Numbered from the stretch's first letter, positions 42,544 through 52,079 are shown. The stretch is 64,000 bases of DNA from Pseudonocardia sp. DSM 110487 (GCF_019468565.1 NZ_CP080521.1:7874001-7938000); one strand, 5' to 3'. Program-made: numbers and translations. Notes: generated by a model from the letters alone, not told the origin.

Positions 42544-43536
42544 TCAGGCGGGCTGCGGAGAGGGTTCGGGAACCGAGGGCGGCCGGCGCCTGCCGCCGGC
42601 CCGTCGCGCCGCGTACGCGACCGCGGCGATGATGATCACGCCCTGCACGGTCGACTCCAGCGCGCCGGAGACCCCGAGCAGGTTGAGCAGGGTGAACAGG
42701 GCTTCGAGGACGAGCGCTCCGGCCAGCGCCGCGAGCACGCTGCCGCGCCCGCCGCCGAGCACGACCCCGCCGAGCACGACGGCGGTGATCGCGGAGAACT
42801 CCAGGCCCTCGCCCACCTGCGCCGAGACGCCCGCGAACCCCCCGAGCAGGACCGCCGCGACGGTCGCGGCCAGCGCGGACAGCACGAACGCCGTGGTGCG
42901 CACCCGCGCGACGGGTACGCCGGCGAGCGCGGCGGCCCTGTCGTTGTCACCGGTCGCGACGAGCGTGTGCCCCCACGCCGAGCGCATGAGTGCCACGGCG
43001 CCTGCCGCGACGGCGATCAGGATCAGCGCCGACCACGGCACCTGGCCGAAGCCGGGGATGTCGATGCCCTGCCGCCCGGGCACGCGGAAGGCCTGGGAGA
43101 GCGACCCGCGCGGGGCGCCGCCCGTCCACAGGAACACCGCTCCGGAGAGCACGAGCAGCATGCCGAGCGTGGTGACGAACGACGGCACGTGCAGCCGCGT
43201 GGTGATCAGCCCGTTGACGAGCCCGATCAGCAGGCCCAGCCCGGCAAGCAGCACGATCACCGGCAGTGTTGCCGACTCGTCGCCGTCGATCAGCCGGGCC
43301 GCGACGACGACCTGCACCGTGACCAGCGAGCCGACCGACAGGTCGAACTCGCCGGAGACGATCACGAAGTACTGCCCGACCGCGAGGATCGCGAGCGGGG
43401 CGGCGCGCTTCAGGTACGCGAGCAGCGACGCGGGTTCGAGGAAGCTCGGGTTGACCACCGCGATCGCCACGAGCAGTGCCAGCAGTACCCCGAACACCGG
43501 CGCGGCGGCGCCCACCCGATCCCGGAGCGACCTCAT
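42544..43536 (-). CDS. ABC sugar permease (RbsC type) 2
   Basis: 330 residues with about 9-10 membrane helices. Signature segments FVIVSGEFDLSVGSL and AVVLGGVVLGGGRGSV define the branched/ribose-type permease family. A second permease gene lies immediately upstream, so the channel is probably a heterodimer. ATGA overlap. Confidence 0.9.
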   Translation of the reverse strand: MRSLRDRVGAAAPVFGVLLALLVAIAVVNPSFLEPASLLAYLKRAAPLAILAVGQYFVIVSGEFDLSVGSLVTVQVVVAARLIDGDESATLPVIVLLAGLGLLIGLVNGLITTRLHVPSFVTTLGMLLVLSGAVFLWTGGAPRGSLSQAFRVPGRQGIDIPGFGQVPWSALILIAVAAGAVALMRSAWGHTLVATGDNDRAAALAGVPVARVRTTAFVLSALAATVAAVLLGGFAGVSAQVGEGLEFSAITAVVLGGVVLGGGRGSVLAALAGALVLEALFTLLNLLGVSGALESTVQGVIIIAAVAYAARRAGGRRRPPSVPEPSPQPA

Positions 43537-44543
43537 CGCGGCACCCGCACGGCGCGCTGTGCCCTGGCCCGCAGCTGCCGCCGCGCATACACCGCGACGG
43601 CCAGGATGATCACGGCGCCGCGCACGACGTCCTTGAAGAACGCGTCCAGGACCAGCTGGTCGAACAGGTTGTCCAGCACCGCGAGCAGCAGCACCCCGGC
43701 CACGGTGCCGCTCACCCCACCGCGCCCGCCCGCGAGCACGGTGCCGCCGAGCACCACCGCGGCGATCGACTCCAGGTCGTAGCCGCCGTCCGTGCCGACG
43801 TAGGGCGCGCCCGCGCCGAGCCGGCTGGCCAGGTACAGCCCGGCGAGGCCGGCGCACAGCGAGCAGATCACGTGCGCCAGCACGGTCGTGCGCGTGGTCG
43901 GCACCCCGGAGAGCCGGGCGACCTCGACGTTGCCGCCGACCGCGTAGACGTGGTGGCCTGCGCGGGTGCGGTGCAGGAACAGCGCCGCGGCCCCCGCCAC
44001 GGCGAGCATCAGCAGCACGGCGACCGGGATCGGCCCGATCCGGTCGTAGCCGAGCCGCTGGAACAGCACCGGGACGGACCCGGCAGGACCCTGGTAGCGG
44101 CTCTCCAGGATCCCCTTGATCACGAGCCCGGCCCCGAGCGTCGCGATGAACGCGTTGACGTGCAGCTTCGTGATCACCAGCCCGTTGACGAGCCCGACCA
44201 GTGCGGAGGCGGCCAGCACGGCGAGCACGCCGGGCACGATCATCGCGGGGTCGCCTGCCATCACCTCCGCGGCGATCAGCGAGGTCAGGCCGATCAGGTA
44301 GGCCACCGACAGGTCCAGCGACCCGGCGAGGATCGCGATCGTCTGCCCGACCGCGACGATGCCCAACGCGGTCGTGCGCGAGAGCATGTTCAGCAGGTTG
44401 GCCTGCGTGAAGTAGTCGCCACCGCGCGCGGTCACGATCGCGGCAGCGAGCAGCACCACGAGGCCGAGCGCGATCCACGTGCCCTCCGCGGGCCCGGCGG
44501 CGAGGCGCGGCACCCGTCGCACCCGCTCCGCAAGCGCCGTCAC
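43533..44543 (-). CDS. ABC sugar permease (RbsC type) 1
   Basis: 336 residues from a GTG overlapping the ATPase stop. TIAILAGSLDLSVAYLIGL, NAFIATLGAGLVIKG and IAAVVLGGTVLAGGRGG match the RbsC family with about 10 helices. With permease 2 and the duplicated ATPase it forms the inner-membrane importer. Confidence 0.9.
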   Translation of the reverse strand: MTALAERVRRVPRLAAGPAEGTWIALGLVVLLAAAIVTARGGDYFTQANLLNMLSRTTALGIVAVGQTIAILAGSLDLSVAYLIGLTSLIAAEVMAGDPAMIVPGVLAVLAASALVGLVNGLVITKLHVNAFIATLGAGLVIKGILESRYQGPAGSVPVLFQRLGYDRIGPIPVAVLLMLAVAGAAALFLHRTRAGHHVYAVGGNVEVARLSGVPTTRTTVLAHVICSLCAGLAGLYLASRLGAGAPYVGTDGGYDLESIAAVVLGGTVLAGGRGGVSGTVAGVLLLAVLDNLFDQLVLDAFFKDVVRGAVIILAVAVYARRQLRARAQRAVRVPR

Positions 44544-46054
44544 CGGGGCGCATCCGCATGCGGTGCCCCGTGCCCGGTGGCCAGCGCCATCACGTCCTCC
44601 TCCGATGCACCGGCGGGCAGCTCGCCCGCGATCCTGCCCTCGTGCAGCACGCAGATCCGGTCGCTCAGTCCGATCAGCTCGGGCAGCTCCGAGCAGACCA
44701 TGAGCACCGCCATCCCGGCCTCGGCCTGCTCCCGTATCAGCTCGTGCACGGCCGCCTTGGCGCCGACGTCGATGCCGCGGGTCGGCTCGTCGAGCAGCAG
44801 GATCCGCGGGTCGGCGGCGAGCCACTTGGCGAGCACGACCTTCTGCTGGTTGCCGCCGGACAGGAACCGCACCTCCTGGTCCTCCCCCGCCGACCGGAGC
44901 CCGACGGTTGCCAGCAGGTCGCGGGTGCGCACGGCACCGGCGCGAGCCCGGCGCCGGAAGACCGCGCGCAGCACGAGCAGCGCGTTCTCCCGCACCGACT
45001 GGGCGAGCGCCAGCCCCTCGGCCTTGCGGTCCTCGGTGACCATGGCGATGCCGGCGGCGATCGCGCGGCGCGGTGAGGTCAGGCGCACCGGTTCGCCGTC
45101 CAGGAGCACCTCACCTGCCGTGAACGGGTCGGCCCCGAAGATCGCGCGCAGCAGTTCGGTACGACCCGCGCCCTGCAATCCGGCGACGCCGACCACCTCG
45201 CCGGCCCGCACGGTGAGGTCGATCCCGCTGATCGCGGGCGCCGTCCCGCCGCGCACCTCCAGCCGGACGTCGCCGAACTCCGTGGCCCGCGGCGGGTAGT
45301 ACGCCGAGAGCGGGCGGCCGACCATGAGCCGCACGAGCGTGGGCGGGTCGAGCTCGGCGGCGGGCAGCGTGGTGACCCGCGCGCCGTCCTTCAGCACGGT
45401 GATCCGGTCGGCGAGCGCGAAGATCTCCGGCATCCGGTGCGACACGTACAGCACGGCGATCCCGCGCGCGGACAGGCGACGCACGAGGCCGGTGAGCAGG
45501 GCGACCTCGTGCTCGGCGAGCGCGGCCGTCGGCTCGTCCATCGCGACGATCCGGGCGTCGGCGGAGAGGGCCTTGACGATCTCGACGACCTGCTGCTGCG
45601 CAACCGACAGCCGGCGCACGACCGCGTCCGGCCCGAACCCGGTCTCACCGATCTCGGCGAGCAGCTCCGCGGTGGCGCGCTCCATGGCGCCGGTGTCGAC
45701 CAGGCCGCGCCGCAGCGGCTCGCGGCCGAGGAAGACGTTCTGCGCGACCGTGCGCTCGGGCAGGAGCGTGAACTCCTGGTGGATGATCGCGATCCCGGCC
45801 TCATGTGCCTGGCGCGGGTTCGCGAACGTGCGGACCTCGCCGTCGATCGCGATCGTGCCCGCGTCCGGCTGGTGAACGCCGGAGAGCACCTTGAGCAGGG
45901 TGGACTTGCCGGCGCCGTTCTCCCCCACCAGCGCGTGCACCTCGCCGGCGCGCACGTCCATGTCGACGCCGTGCAGCACGCCAACGCCGAGGAACGACTT
46001 GCTGATGCCCGCCATCTCCAGCGTCCTGCCGGCCCGTTCAGTGGCGTGGCTCAC
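44540..46054 (-). CDS. ABC sugar ATPase, two nucleotide-binding domains (RbsA/XylG type)
   Basis: 504 residues from a GTG. The first domain has Walker A GENGAGKST at 44-52, an LSVAQQQ signature and Walker B; the second has the degenerate Walker A GLQGAGRTE and the signature FLSGGNQQK. Two fused NBDs, the second with altered P-loop, are typical of monosaccharide importers. First gene of the transport operon, divergent from the ROK regulator. Confidence 0.92.
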   Translation of the reverse strand: MSHATERAGRTLEMAGISKSFLGVGVLHGVDMDVRAGEVHALVGENGAGKSTLLKVLSGVHQPDAGTIAIDGEVRTFANPRQAHEAGIAIIHQEFTLLPERTVAQNVFLGREPLRRGLVDTGAMERATAELLAEIGETGFGPDAVVRRLSVAQQQVVEIVKALSADARIVAMDEPTAALAEHEVALLTGLVRRLSARGIAVLYVSHRMPEIFALADRITVLKDGARVTTLPAAELDPPTLVRLMVGRPLSAYYPPRATEFGDVRLEVRGGTAPAISGIDLTVRAGEVVGVAGLQGAGRTELLRAIFGADPFTAGEVLLDGEPVRLTSPRRAIAAGIAMVTEDRKAEGLALAQSVRENALLVLRAVFRRRARAGAVRTRDLLATVGLRSAGEDQEVRFLSGGNQQKVVLAKWLAADPRILLLDEPTRGIDVGAKAAVHELIREQAEAGMAVLMVCSELPELIGLSDRICVLHEGRIAGELPAGASEEDVMALATGHGAPHADAPR

Positions 46055-46159
46055 AGGCGAAAGCTAGCGGGACTTCTGCCGCCGCACAATCAAAAGTTGC
46101 CTCTTCGTAGCGGGAGTTGCGCGCAGCCGACCGTGAGAAGGTGTGCTTCACTTTTTCGC
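46055..46159. promoter_or_regulatory. Divergent promoter region of ABC operon and ROK regulator
   Basis: 105 bp between the two divergent starts. An imperfect inverted pair GTGAgAAG / CTTCAC is at about 46132-46150. It is a candidate site for the ROK regulator. No -10 element is clear. Confidence 0.3.
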
Positions 46160-47437
46160 ATGGGTGAGCCGGGCGGGATCGTCGCGGCGCCGCCCACCGG
46201 GGCGGTTCCCGGGGCGGGCGAGCTGTTCCAGCTGCTGCGCGACGGCCACGCTCGCACGCGCGCCGAGCTGGCGGCGAGCACCGGGCTGGCTCGCTCCACG
46301 GTGGCCGCGCGGGTCGACGCGCTGCTGGCCAGCGGCCTCGTCGGGCACGCCGGCGAGGCGATGTCCACCGGCGGCAGGCCGCCCACCCGCTTCCAGTTCG
46401 ACCCCGCTGTGCGCGTCGTGCTCGGCGCCGACCTCGGGGCCACCCACGCCCGGCTCGCCGTCACCGACCTCGCCGGATCGGTGCTCGCCGAGGTGAACGA
46501 GGACCTCGACATCGCCCTCGGACCGGACGTGGTGCTCGACCGCGTCGTCACGCTGGCCCGCGAGCTGCTCGCGCCTTGGGAGCCGAAGCTGCTCGCGGGC
46601 ATCGGCGTCGGGCTGCCCGGCCCGGTGGAACACTCCACGGGCCGCCCGGTCAACCCGCCGATCATGCCCGGCTGGGACGGCTTCGACGTGCCCGCCCGGC
46701 TCACCGCCGAGCTGGGTGCGCCGACCCTCGTCGACAACGACGTCAACGTGATGGCACTGGGCGAGCACTTCGCGCACTGGCCAGGCACGGCACACCTCAT
46801 GCTGGTCAAGGTCGCCACCGGTATCGGCAGCGGCATCATCAGCGACGGCGCGCTGCGCCGCGGCGCCCAGGGCGCCGCGGGCGACCTCGGGCACGTCGCC
46901 GTGCCAGGGGGAGGCGACGTGCCGTGCCGCTGCGGGAACACGGGGTGCCTCGAAGCCATCGCGTCGGGTGGGGCGTTGGCCGCGGCGCTGCGAGCCCGCG
47001 GTCACGACGCGAGGTCCAGTCGAGACGTCGTCGCGCTGGCCAGAGCCGGGTCCGTGGAAGCCGTGCAGCTGGTGCGAGCGGCCGGCCGCGACATCGGCGA
47101 GGTGCTGTCCACGGCGGTCAGCCTGCTCAACCCTTCGGTGATCGTGATCGGCGGCGCCCTCGCCGCGGCCGGCGAGCACCTGCTGGCAGGCGTGCGCGAG
47201 GTCGTCTACCGGCGTTCCCTGCCGCTGGCCACCCAGCACCTGCGGATCGTGCCCAGCCGGTCCGGCGAACGGGCCGGGGTGATCGGGGCGGCGGTCATGG
47301 TCGTGGAGCGCGTGCTCTCCCCCGCCCAGGTGGACGATCTCGTTGCCGCTGGGCGCGCACCGAGGTCCCAGCAGCCGGGGTCGGACGACGAGCCGCACTT
47401 CGGCCGGTACCCGGCTGACGAGAACATCCCACGCTGA
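46160..47437 (+). CDS. ROK family transcriptional regulator
   Basis: 425 residues. N-terminal winged helix (TRAELAASTGLARSTVAARVDALLASGLV, about 28-75) precedes the ROK sugar-kinase-like domain with VLGADLGATHARLAV, VDNDVNVMAL and the zinc motif HVAVPGG...CRCGNTGCLEA. The zinc Cys residues and phosphate loops are intact, so a sugar or sugar phosphate should be the inducer of the divergent ABC operon. Confidence 0.92.
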   Translation: MGEPGGIVAAPPTGAVPGAGELFQLLRDGHARTRAELAASTGLARSTVAARVDALLASGLVGHAGEAMSTGGRPPTRFQFDPAVRVVLGADLGATHARLAVTDLAGSVLAEVNEDLDIALGPDVVLDRVVTLARELLAPWEPKLLAGIGVGLPGPVEHSTGRPVNPPIMPGWDGFDVPARLTAELGAPTLVDNDVNVMALGEHFAHWPGTAHLMLVKVATGIGSGIISDGALRRGAQGAAGDLGHVAVPGGGDVPCRCGNTGCLEAIASGGALAAALRARGHDARSSRDVVALARAGSVEAVQLVRAAGRDIGEVLSTAVSLLNPSVIVIGGALAAAGEHLLAGVREVVYRRSLPLATQHLRIVPSRSGERAGVIGAAVMVVERVLSPAQVDDLVAAGRAPRSQQPGSDDEPHFGRYPADENIPR

Positions 47438-47440
47438 GAA

Positions 47441-47461
47441 ACGGGTCGGCCGTGGACCCGT
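47441..47461 (+). terminator. Hairpin after ROK gene
   Basis: ACGGGTC-GGCCGTG-GACCCGT is a perfect 7-bp stem with a 7-nt loop starting 3 nt after the ROK stop codon. Likely intrinsic terminator. Confidence 0.5.
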
Positions 47462-47603
47462 CGCCTCGGGCGCCCGACACGCCGGGACTGGCGGCCCTCG
47501 ACGAAAGGTGTGGCCGGGATGTCGAGACCGGCGCGGCGGCTCCGTCCCAGTGGCAGATGCGGCCGGCAAGGCCGCACCATCCCCCACCGGAAGGACAGCC
47601 GCC

Positions 47604-48071
47604 ATGGCCATCGCCGAGGACCTCGACCGCGCCACCGACTCGCAGTGGGATTGGGTCGCCGAGCACACCCGCACGTACCTCGCTTCGGGCGGCACCGAAG
47701 GTCACGAGAACAACGGCGTGCGCACCCTCGTGCTCGCCACGACCGGACGCCGGACCGGCACGCCCCGCCGCAACTGCCTGATCTACGGCACTTCGGGCGG
47801 CGAGTACGTCGTCGTCGCCTCCAAGGGCGGCGCCGAACAGGACCCGGCATGGTTCATGAACCTCGAGGCGGACCCCGGCGTCGGGGTGCAGGTCGGCACT
47901 CGCCGGTTCACCGCACGCGCCCGCGTCGCGTCCTCGGCCGAGCGGGCGGCCCTCTGGGCCCAGATGGTGAACATCTTCCCGCTCTACGGCGACTACGCGC
48001 AGCAGACCGACCGCGAGATCCCGGTCGTCCTGCTCACCCCGGGTGATCAGGAGCCACGTACCGGACGGTGA
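47604..48071 (+). CDS. Deazaflavin (F420)-dependent nitroreductase-like protein (DDN family)
   Basis: 155 residues. GGTEGHENNGVRTLVLATTGRRTG and PAWFMNLEADPGVGVQVG are typical of the split-barrel DDN/DUF385 family, which uses reduced F420 to reduce quinones or nitroaromatics. This suggests that the host makes F420. The ATG at 47604 follows GGAAGGACAG. Confidence 0.87.
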   Translation: MAIAEDLDRATDSQWDWVAEHTRTYLASGGTEGHENNGVRTLVLATTGRRTGTPRRNCLIYGTSGGEYVVVASKGGAEQDPAWFMNLEADPGVGVQVGTRRFTARARVASSAERAALWAQMVNIFPLYGDYAQQTDREIPVVLLTPGDQEPRTGR

Positions 48072-48207
48072 GCGCTCGCGCCTCGCCGTGCCGGCCGCGG
48101 GCCCCACGGCGGTCGAGAACCGGCCACCGGCGGATCATGAAGTTGCCGTGATCGAGGTAGGTTCGGGTTCGCCTCGCTCGCGCGACCCGTTTCCGGAGGA
48201 GAACGCG

Positions 48208-48705
48208 GTGACCACAGAAGACGACGTCCGCAACTACGTCGCACCGACCGGCTGGCCGAGCGTCCACGAACGGGTCCTCGCCGCGTTCGCCAGGGGCTGG
48301 GACATACCCGAGCCGCGTGCGTGGGACAGCCTCATGTCGGAGAACATCGAACTCAACCAGCCGCTGCTGCAGCCCGGCACGACCCGACGGACGTGGCACG
48401 ACGAAGCACAGCGCCTCGTGACGCTCCTCCCGGACATCCGCGGCGAGGTGGTGAGCTGGGCGGGCCGCGAGGAACAGATGTTCATCGAGCTCCGGCTCAC
48501 CGCAACACTCGGCGGGAAGCCACTGGCCTTCCGGGCGGTCGACAAACTGTGCCTCACATCGGCCGGCACGGTCCTTCGCCGGGACTCCTTCTTCGACTCG
48601 GCTCCGCTGATGCAGGCGGTGCTGCGCAGGCCGTCCGCATGGCTGCCGTGGTGGCGGTCGGGGATCGGGCCGTTCCTGGCCAGGCGCAGGTTCCTCGGTC
48701 GTTGA
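48208..48705 (+). CDS. SnoaL/NTF2-like protein
   Basis: 165 residues from a GTG with SD GGAGGA. The cone-like alpha+beta NTF2 fold is suggested by WDSLMSENIELNQPLL, FIELRLTATLGGKPLAFRAVDKL and the basic C-terminus. The family includes cyclases, ketosteroid isomerase-like and non-catalytic proteins, so no reaction is assigned. Confidence 0.75.
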   Translation: MTTEDDVRNYVAPTGWPSVHERVLAAFARGWDIPEPRAWDSLMSENIELNQPLLQPGTTRRTWHDEAQRLVTLLPDIRGEVVSWAGREEQMFIELRLTATLGGKPLAFRAVDKLCLTSAGTVLRRDSFFDSAPLMQAVLRRPSAWLPWWRSGIGPFLARRRFLGR

Positions 48706-49135
48706 TCACGAGCACCGTGGAGTCGAGTCCATCGGCTTCACCGAGCGGCACCCGCCCGCCCCACCTGTCGTCCTCACCGCCGTAGCCCTGCTCGTCCGCC
48801 GTAGCCCCTGAACTGACGATCAGGATGTGTCGCACGCCACTTGCTGACCAGTTGAGCAACATGGTCGGCCTCTCGTAAGACGCACGCACCGTCGACGACC
48901 GCATGCTGACCGTGAGCGGCATCGAGCGCGTCACCCTCGACGCCGACGGGCTGATCACGAACCTGCGCAACCGAATCGTCGCCCCGGACAACTAGGCCGT
49001 GTCTCGCGACAGCGGTGCCTGGCAGCGAGCCGGTCCAGGGAGTTTCCCTGGGTCGAAGGAGCCTGGGCCGCGGCACTGTGGACGGACCGGCACGGACTCC
49101 CGTGCCGACGCTCGCGAAGACGAGGAGTTCTAGCT
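48706..49135. other. Intergenic region with an NTF2-like C-terminal fragment
   Basis: This 430-bp gap holds one coding-like stretch at 48903-48995 (MLTVSGIERVTLDADGLITN, 30 codons). It resembles the last strand and tail of a SnoaL/ketosteroid-isomerase-like protein without the rest of the domain. Probably a gene remnant. Nothing else is assignable. Confidence 0.4.
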
Positions 49136-49588
49136 GTGGACATGAAACTCGAGGTCGTCGTCGTGCCCGTCTCGGACGTCGACAGGGCCAAGCAGTTCTA
49201 CAAGGCGCTGGGCTGGCGGGAGGACGCCGACTTCGTCGCCGACGAGGACTTCCGCATCGTGCAGCTGACGCCGCCGGGGTCGGCGGGTTCGATCCAGTTC
49301 GGCGTCGGCGTCACCTCCGCAGCGCCCGGTTCCCTGCGAGGCATGTACCTCGTCGTCGACGACATCGAGGCGGCAAGGGCCGAGCTCGCGGAGCGCGGTG
49401 CCACGGTCAGCGAGATCTTCCACGAAGCGGGGCTGGGGGCGCGCTTCCGGCCCGTGGGGGCGGCCGGGCGGGTATCGGGGCCGAGCCCGGAGCGACAGAC
49501 CTACGGGTCGTTCGTGACGTTCGACGACCCGGACGGCAACGGCTGGATCGTGCAGGAGATCACCACCCGCCTGCCGGGCCGTGAGTGA
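49136..49588 (+). CDS. VOC family (glyoxalase/bleomycin-resistance-like) protein
   Basis: 150 residues from a GTG with SD GAGGAG; an ATG 6 nt later is also possible. Paired beta-alpha-beta-beta-beta units: VVPVSDVDRAKQFYKALGW and FDDPDGNGWIVQEI, the latter with the conserved metal Glu. The reaction is unknown. It overlaps or abuts a small protein gene and is the first gene of a 2-kb plus-strand operon. Confidence 0.85.
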   Translation: MDMKLEVVVVPVSDVDRAKQFYKALGWREDADFVADEDFRIVQLTPPGSAGSIQFGVGVTSAAPGSLRGMYLVVDDIEAARAELAERGATVSEIFHEAGLGARFRPVGAAGRVSGPSPERQTYGSFVTFDDPDGNGWIVQEITTRLPGRE

Positions 49589-49598
49589 GGACGCCGCG

Positions 49599-49787
49599 AT
49601 GAACGCGACGAGCCTGGCCGAGCTGCTGCGCGAGGCCGAGGACCAGCACGGGCGCTACGAACCGTCGGCTCCGAAGCACCATTGGGCCGACTGGTACGCG
49701 GCCTTCATCGAGGCCCGCCGGCGGGGCCGGACTCCGGACGAGGCGTACGACGACGCGTCGGCGGTTCTGGAGGCGGCGCGACGATGA
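49599..49787 (+). CDS. Small conserved hypothetical protein
   Basis: 62 residues from an ATG with a GAGGA SD; a GTG at 49581 is an alternative. EAEDQHGRYEPSAPKHHWADWYAAFIEAR and RGRTPDEAYDDA recall a short protein often found after VOC genes in actinobacteria. Mostly helical and acidic. Function unknown. Its stop overlaps the next start (ATGA). Confidence 0.65.
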   Translation: MNATSLAELLREAEDQHGRYEPSAPKHHWADWYAAFIEARRRGRTPDEAYDDASAVLEAARR

Positions 49788-51160
49788 CCGACTACGACGT
49801 GATCGTCCTCGGCGGTGGAGCGCCGGGGGAGCATTGCGCCGCGGCACTCGCCGCCGGCGGCCTCCGCGTCGCCGTCGTCGAACGCGAGCTGCTCGGCGGC
49901 GAGTGCTCCTACTGGGGCTGCATCCCGTCCAAGACCCTGCTCCGGCCGGGAGAGGTGCTCGCGGCTGCGCGCACCGCGCCGGGCGCCCGGGAAGCGGTCA
50001 CCGGGGCCATGGACGTGCCGTCGGCGCTGGCCTGGCGCGACTTCATGGTGTCGAACTACGACGACGCCGGACAGGTTGCGTGGGCGCGCGGCGTCGGGAT
50101 CGACGTCGTGCGCGGACACGGCCGCCTCGACGGCCCGGGCACGGTCGTCGTCGACGGGACGACCTACACCGCCGAGCACGTCGTCGTCGCCACCGGGTCC
50201 GACGCGGCGATCCCGCCCGTGCCCGGCCTGCGCGAGCTGCCGGGCGTGTGGACCGACCGCGAGGTCACCGGGCTCACCGAGGTTCCACCCCGGCTGCTCG
50301 TGCTCGGAGGCGGACCCATCGGCGTCGAGATGGCCCAGGCGATCGGCCGGCTGGGCGCTGCGGTCACGCTCGTCGAGCGTGGCGATCACCTGCTGCCGCG
50401 GGAACCGCGCGATCTCGGGGATGGCGTCGCCGACGCCCTCCGCCACGACGGCGTCGAGCTCCGGTTCGGCCGCGCGCCGACGGCGGCCCGCCGGGACGGC
50501 GCGGAGTACGTCCTGGCGTTCGCGGACGGATCCGAGGCCCGCGGCGACCGACTGCTCGTCGCGACCGGGCGGCGCCCCCGGGTCGCGGACATCGGGCTCG
50601 AGACGGTCGGCATCGCGGCCGATCCACGCGGCATCGCGGTCGACGGCCGGATGGCGGCCGGACCGGGGCTGTGGGCGATCGGTGACGTCACCGGGCTGTG
50701 GCAGCTGACCCACGTCGGCGAGTACCAGGGGCGCGTCGTGGCGTCGAACATCCTCGGCCGACCCCGGGAGGCGCACTACGACGCGGTCCCCCGCGTGATC
50801 TTCTGCGATCCTCAGGCCGCCTCGGTCGGCGGGGCCGACGGACCGTACGTGGCGACCGTCGCGCTCTCCGGGATCCCCCGGACGTCCACCTACACGCGGG
50901 CCTACGACACGCAGCCCGGTTTCCTGACCCTGGTCTCGGACGGCGCCCGGCTCACCGGCGCCCACGCCCTCGGCCCGGAAGCGGGCGAGTGGCTCCAGCA
51001 GGTGACCGTGGCCATCCGCGCCCGTACTCCGCTACCGGTCCTGCTCGACGTCATCCAGCCGTTCCCGACGTTCTCCGAGGCGGTCTTCCAGGCGCTGCGC
51101 GAGCTCGACGCCCAGGTCGGCCGCGCCGAGAACGCGGTGGGCGCCGCAGCAGCCGGTTGA
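49784..51160 (+). CDS. Class I pyridine-nucleotide-disulfide oxidoreductase
   Basis: 458 residues. FAD loop GGGAPGEHCA, the redox-active pair in GGECSYWGCIPSK (C-x4-C), NAD(P) loop VLGGGPIGVE, and the C-terminal dimerisation domain ending with HVGEYQ...IQPFPTFSEAV. It resembles dihydrolipoamide dehydrogenase/mercuric reductase-like enzymes, but lacks the classic HxxPTxxE C-terminal base motif (FPTFSE is present instead). Cytosolic thiol or quinone reduction is likely. Confidence 0.88.
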   Translation: MTDYDVIVLGGGAPGEHCAAALAAGGLRVAVVERELLGGECSYWGCIPSKTLLRPGEVLAAARTAPGAREAVTGAMDVPSALAWRDFMVSNYDDAGQVAWARGVGIDVVRGHGRLDGPGTVVVDGTTYTAEHVVVATGSDAAIPPVPGLRELPGVWTDREVTGLTEVPPRLLVLGGGPIGVEMAQAIGRLGAAVTLVERGDHLLPREPRDLGDGVADALRHDGVELRFGRAPTAARRDGAEYVLAFADGSEARGDRLLVATGRRPRVADIGLETVGIAADPRGIAVDGRMAAGPGLWAIGDVTGLWQLTHVGEYQGRVVASNILGRPREAHYDAVPRVIFCDPQAASVGGADGPYVATVALSGIPRTSTYTRAYDTQPGFLTLVSDGARLTGAHALGPEAGEWLQQVTVAIRARTPLPVLLDVIQPFPTFSEAVFQALRELDAQVGRAENAVGAAAAG

Positions 51161-51323
51161 GAAGGCGGAGGCAGCCGTGGAGTGGCTCTACCCGTACTAC
51201 TGGTCCACACCTTTCGATCCGGCGGCCTCGTGGGCGGCCCGCGGCCTGCGCTCCGCGGAACCCGCCGTGCACAACGGGGGCGCCGGATCCGACGACCTCG
51301 ACCTCTCGGACATCGGAGGCACC

Positions 51324-52079
51324 ATGACCACACTCACCGGTAGCGTGACCGCCGTGCGTGAACCGAGTCTGCTCGGGCAGACCGTCGTCGTCATCGGCGG
51401 TAGCTCCGGGATCGGGCTCGAGACGGCCCGGTCCGCCCGCGCCGAAGGCGCTGAGATCGTCCTCACCGGCCGGGACCCGGAACGCCTCCGACATGTCGCA
51501 GCCGATCTCGGCGCGCAGCGGCACGCGGCGTTCGACGCACACGACCCCGACCACCTCGACGCCTTCTTCCGGTCCCTTCCGGCGCCCGTCGACCACGTCC
51601 TGGTCACCGCGGGTGGCCCGTACTACGCGCCGCTGGCCGACATGGACATGACGGACGCCACCCGCTACGTCGCCGACCACGTCCGGCTCACCCTCGAAGT
51701 GGCCCGGCACGCGGCCCGGACGGTGCGGCCCGGCGGCGCGCTTCTGCTCATGAGCGGAACCGGTGGCCGGCGGCCGGCCGTCGGGATCAGCCTCACGGCG
51801 CTGCTCACGGCGGGGCTGCCTGCGCTCACGGCCAACCTCGCGCTCGAGCTCGCGCCGGTCCGGGTCAACCTGATCGCGGCAGGCTTCGTGGACACGCCCC
51901 TCTCGGCGTCCTTGCTCGGCGACGACCTCGACGAGCGCCGAGCGCACCTGCGGGCGACCCTCCCGATCCGCCGCGTCGTCGTGCCAGAGGACGTCGCCTC
52001 GCTCGCCGTCCACATCATGACCAACACGGCCCTGACCGGCGCAACCTTCGACGTGGACGGCGGCCAGCAGGTCACCTGA
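51324..52079 (+). CDS. Atypical SDR lacking the YxxxK motif
   Basis: 251 residues from an ATG with a GGAGG SD 4 nt away; an upstream in-frame GTG at 51177, also with an SD, would add 49 residues without SDR similarity. The cofactor loop GGSSGIG and Ser (LLLMSGTGG) are present, but the usual YxxxK is replaced by a region RPAVGISLTALLTAGLPALTAN. The VNLIAAGFVDTPL and DVDGG ends are normal. A non-classical active site or binding role is possible. Confidence 0.82.
   Translation: MTTLTGSVTAVREPSLLGQTVVVIGGSSGIGLETARSARAEGAEIVLTGRDPERLRHVAADLGAQRHAAFDAHDPDHLDAFFRSLPAPVDHVLVTAGGPYYAPLADMDMTDATRYVADHVRLTLEVARHAARTVRPGGALLLMSGTGGRRPAVGISLTALLTAGLPALTANLALELAPVRVNLIAAGFVDTPLSASLLGDDLDERRAHLRATLPIRRVVVPEDVASLAVHIMTNTALTGATFDVDGGQQVT

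Noticed and set aside
48554..48991. Minus-strand frame over the end of the SnoaL gene
   Set aside because: Mostly antisense to a clear gene, with no recognisable domain or SD.
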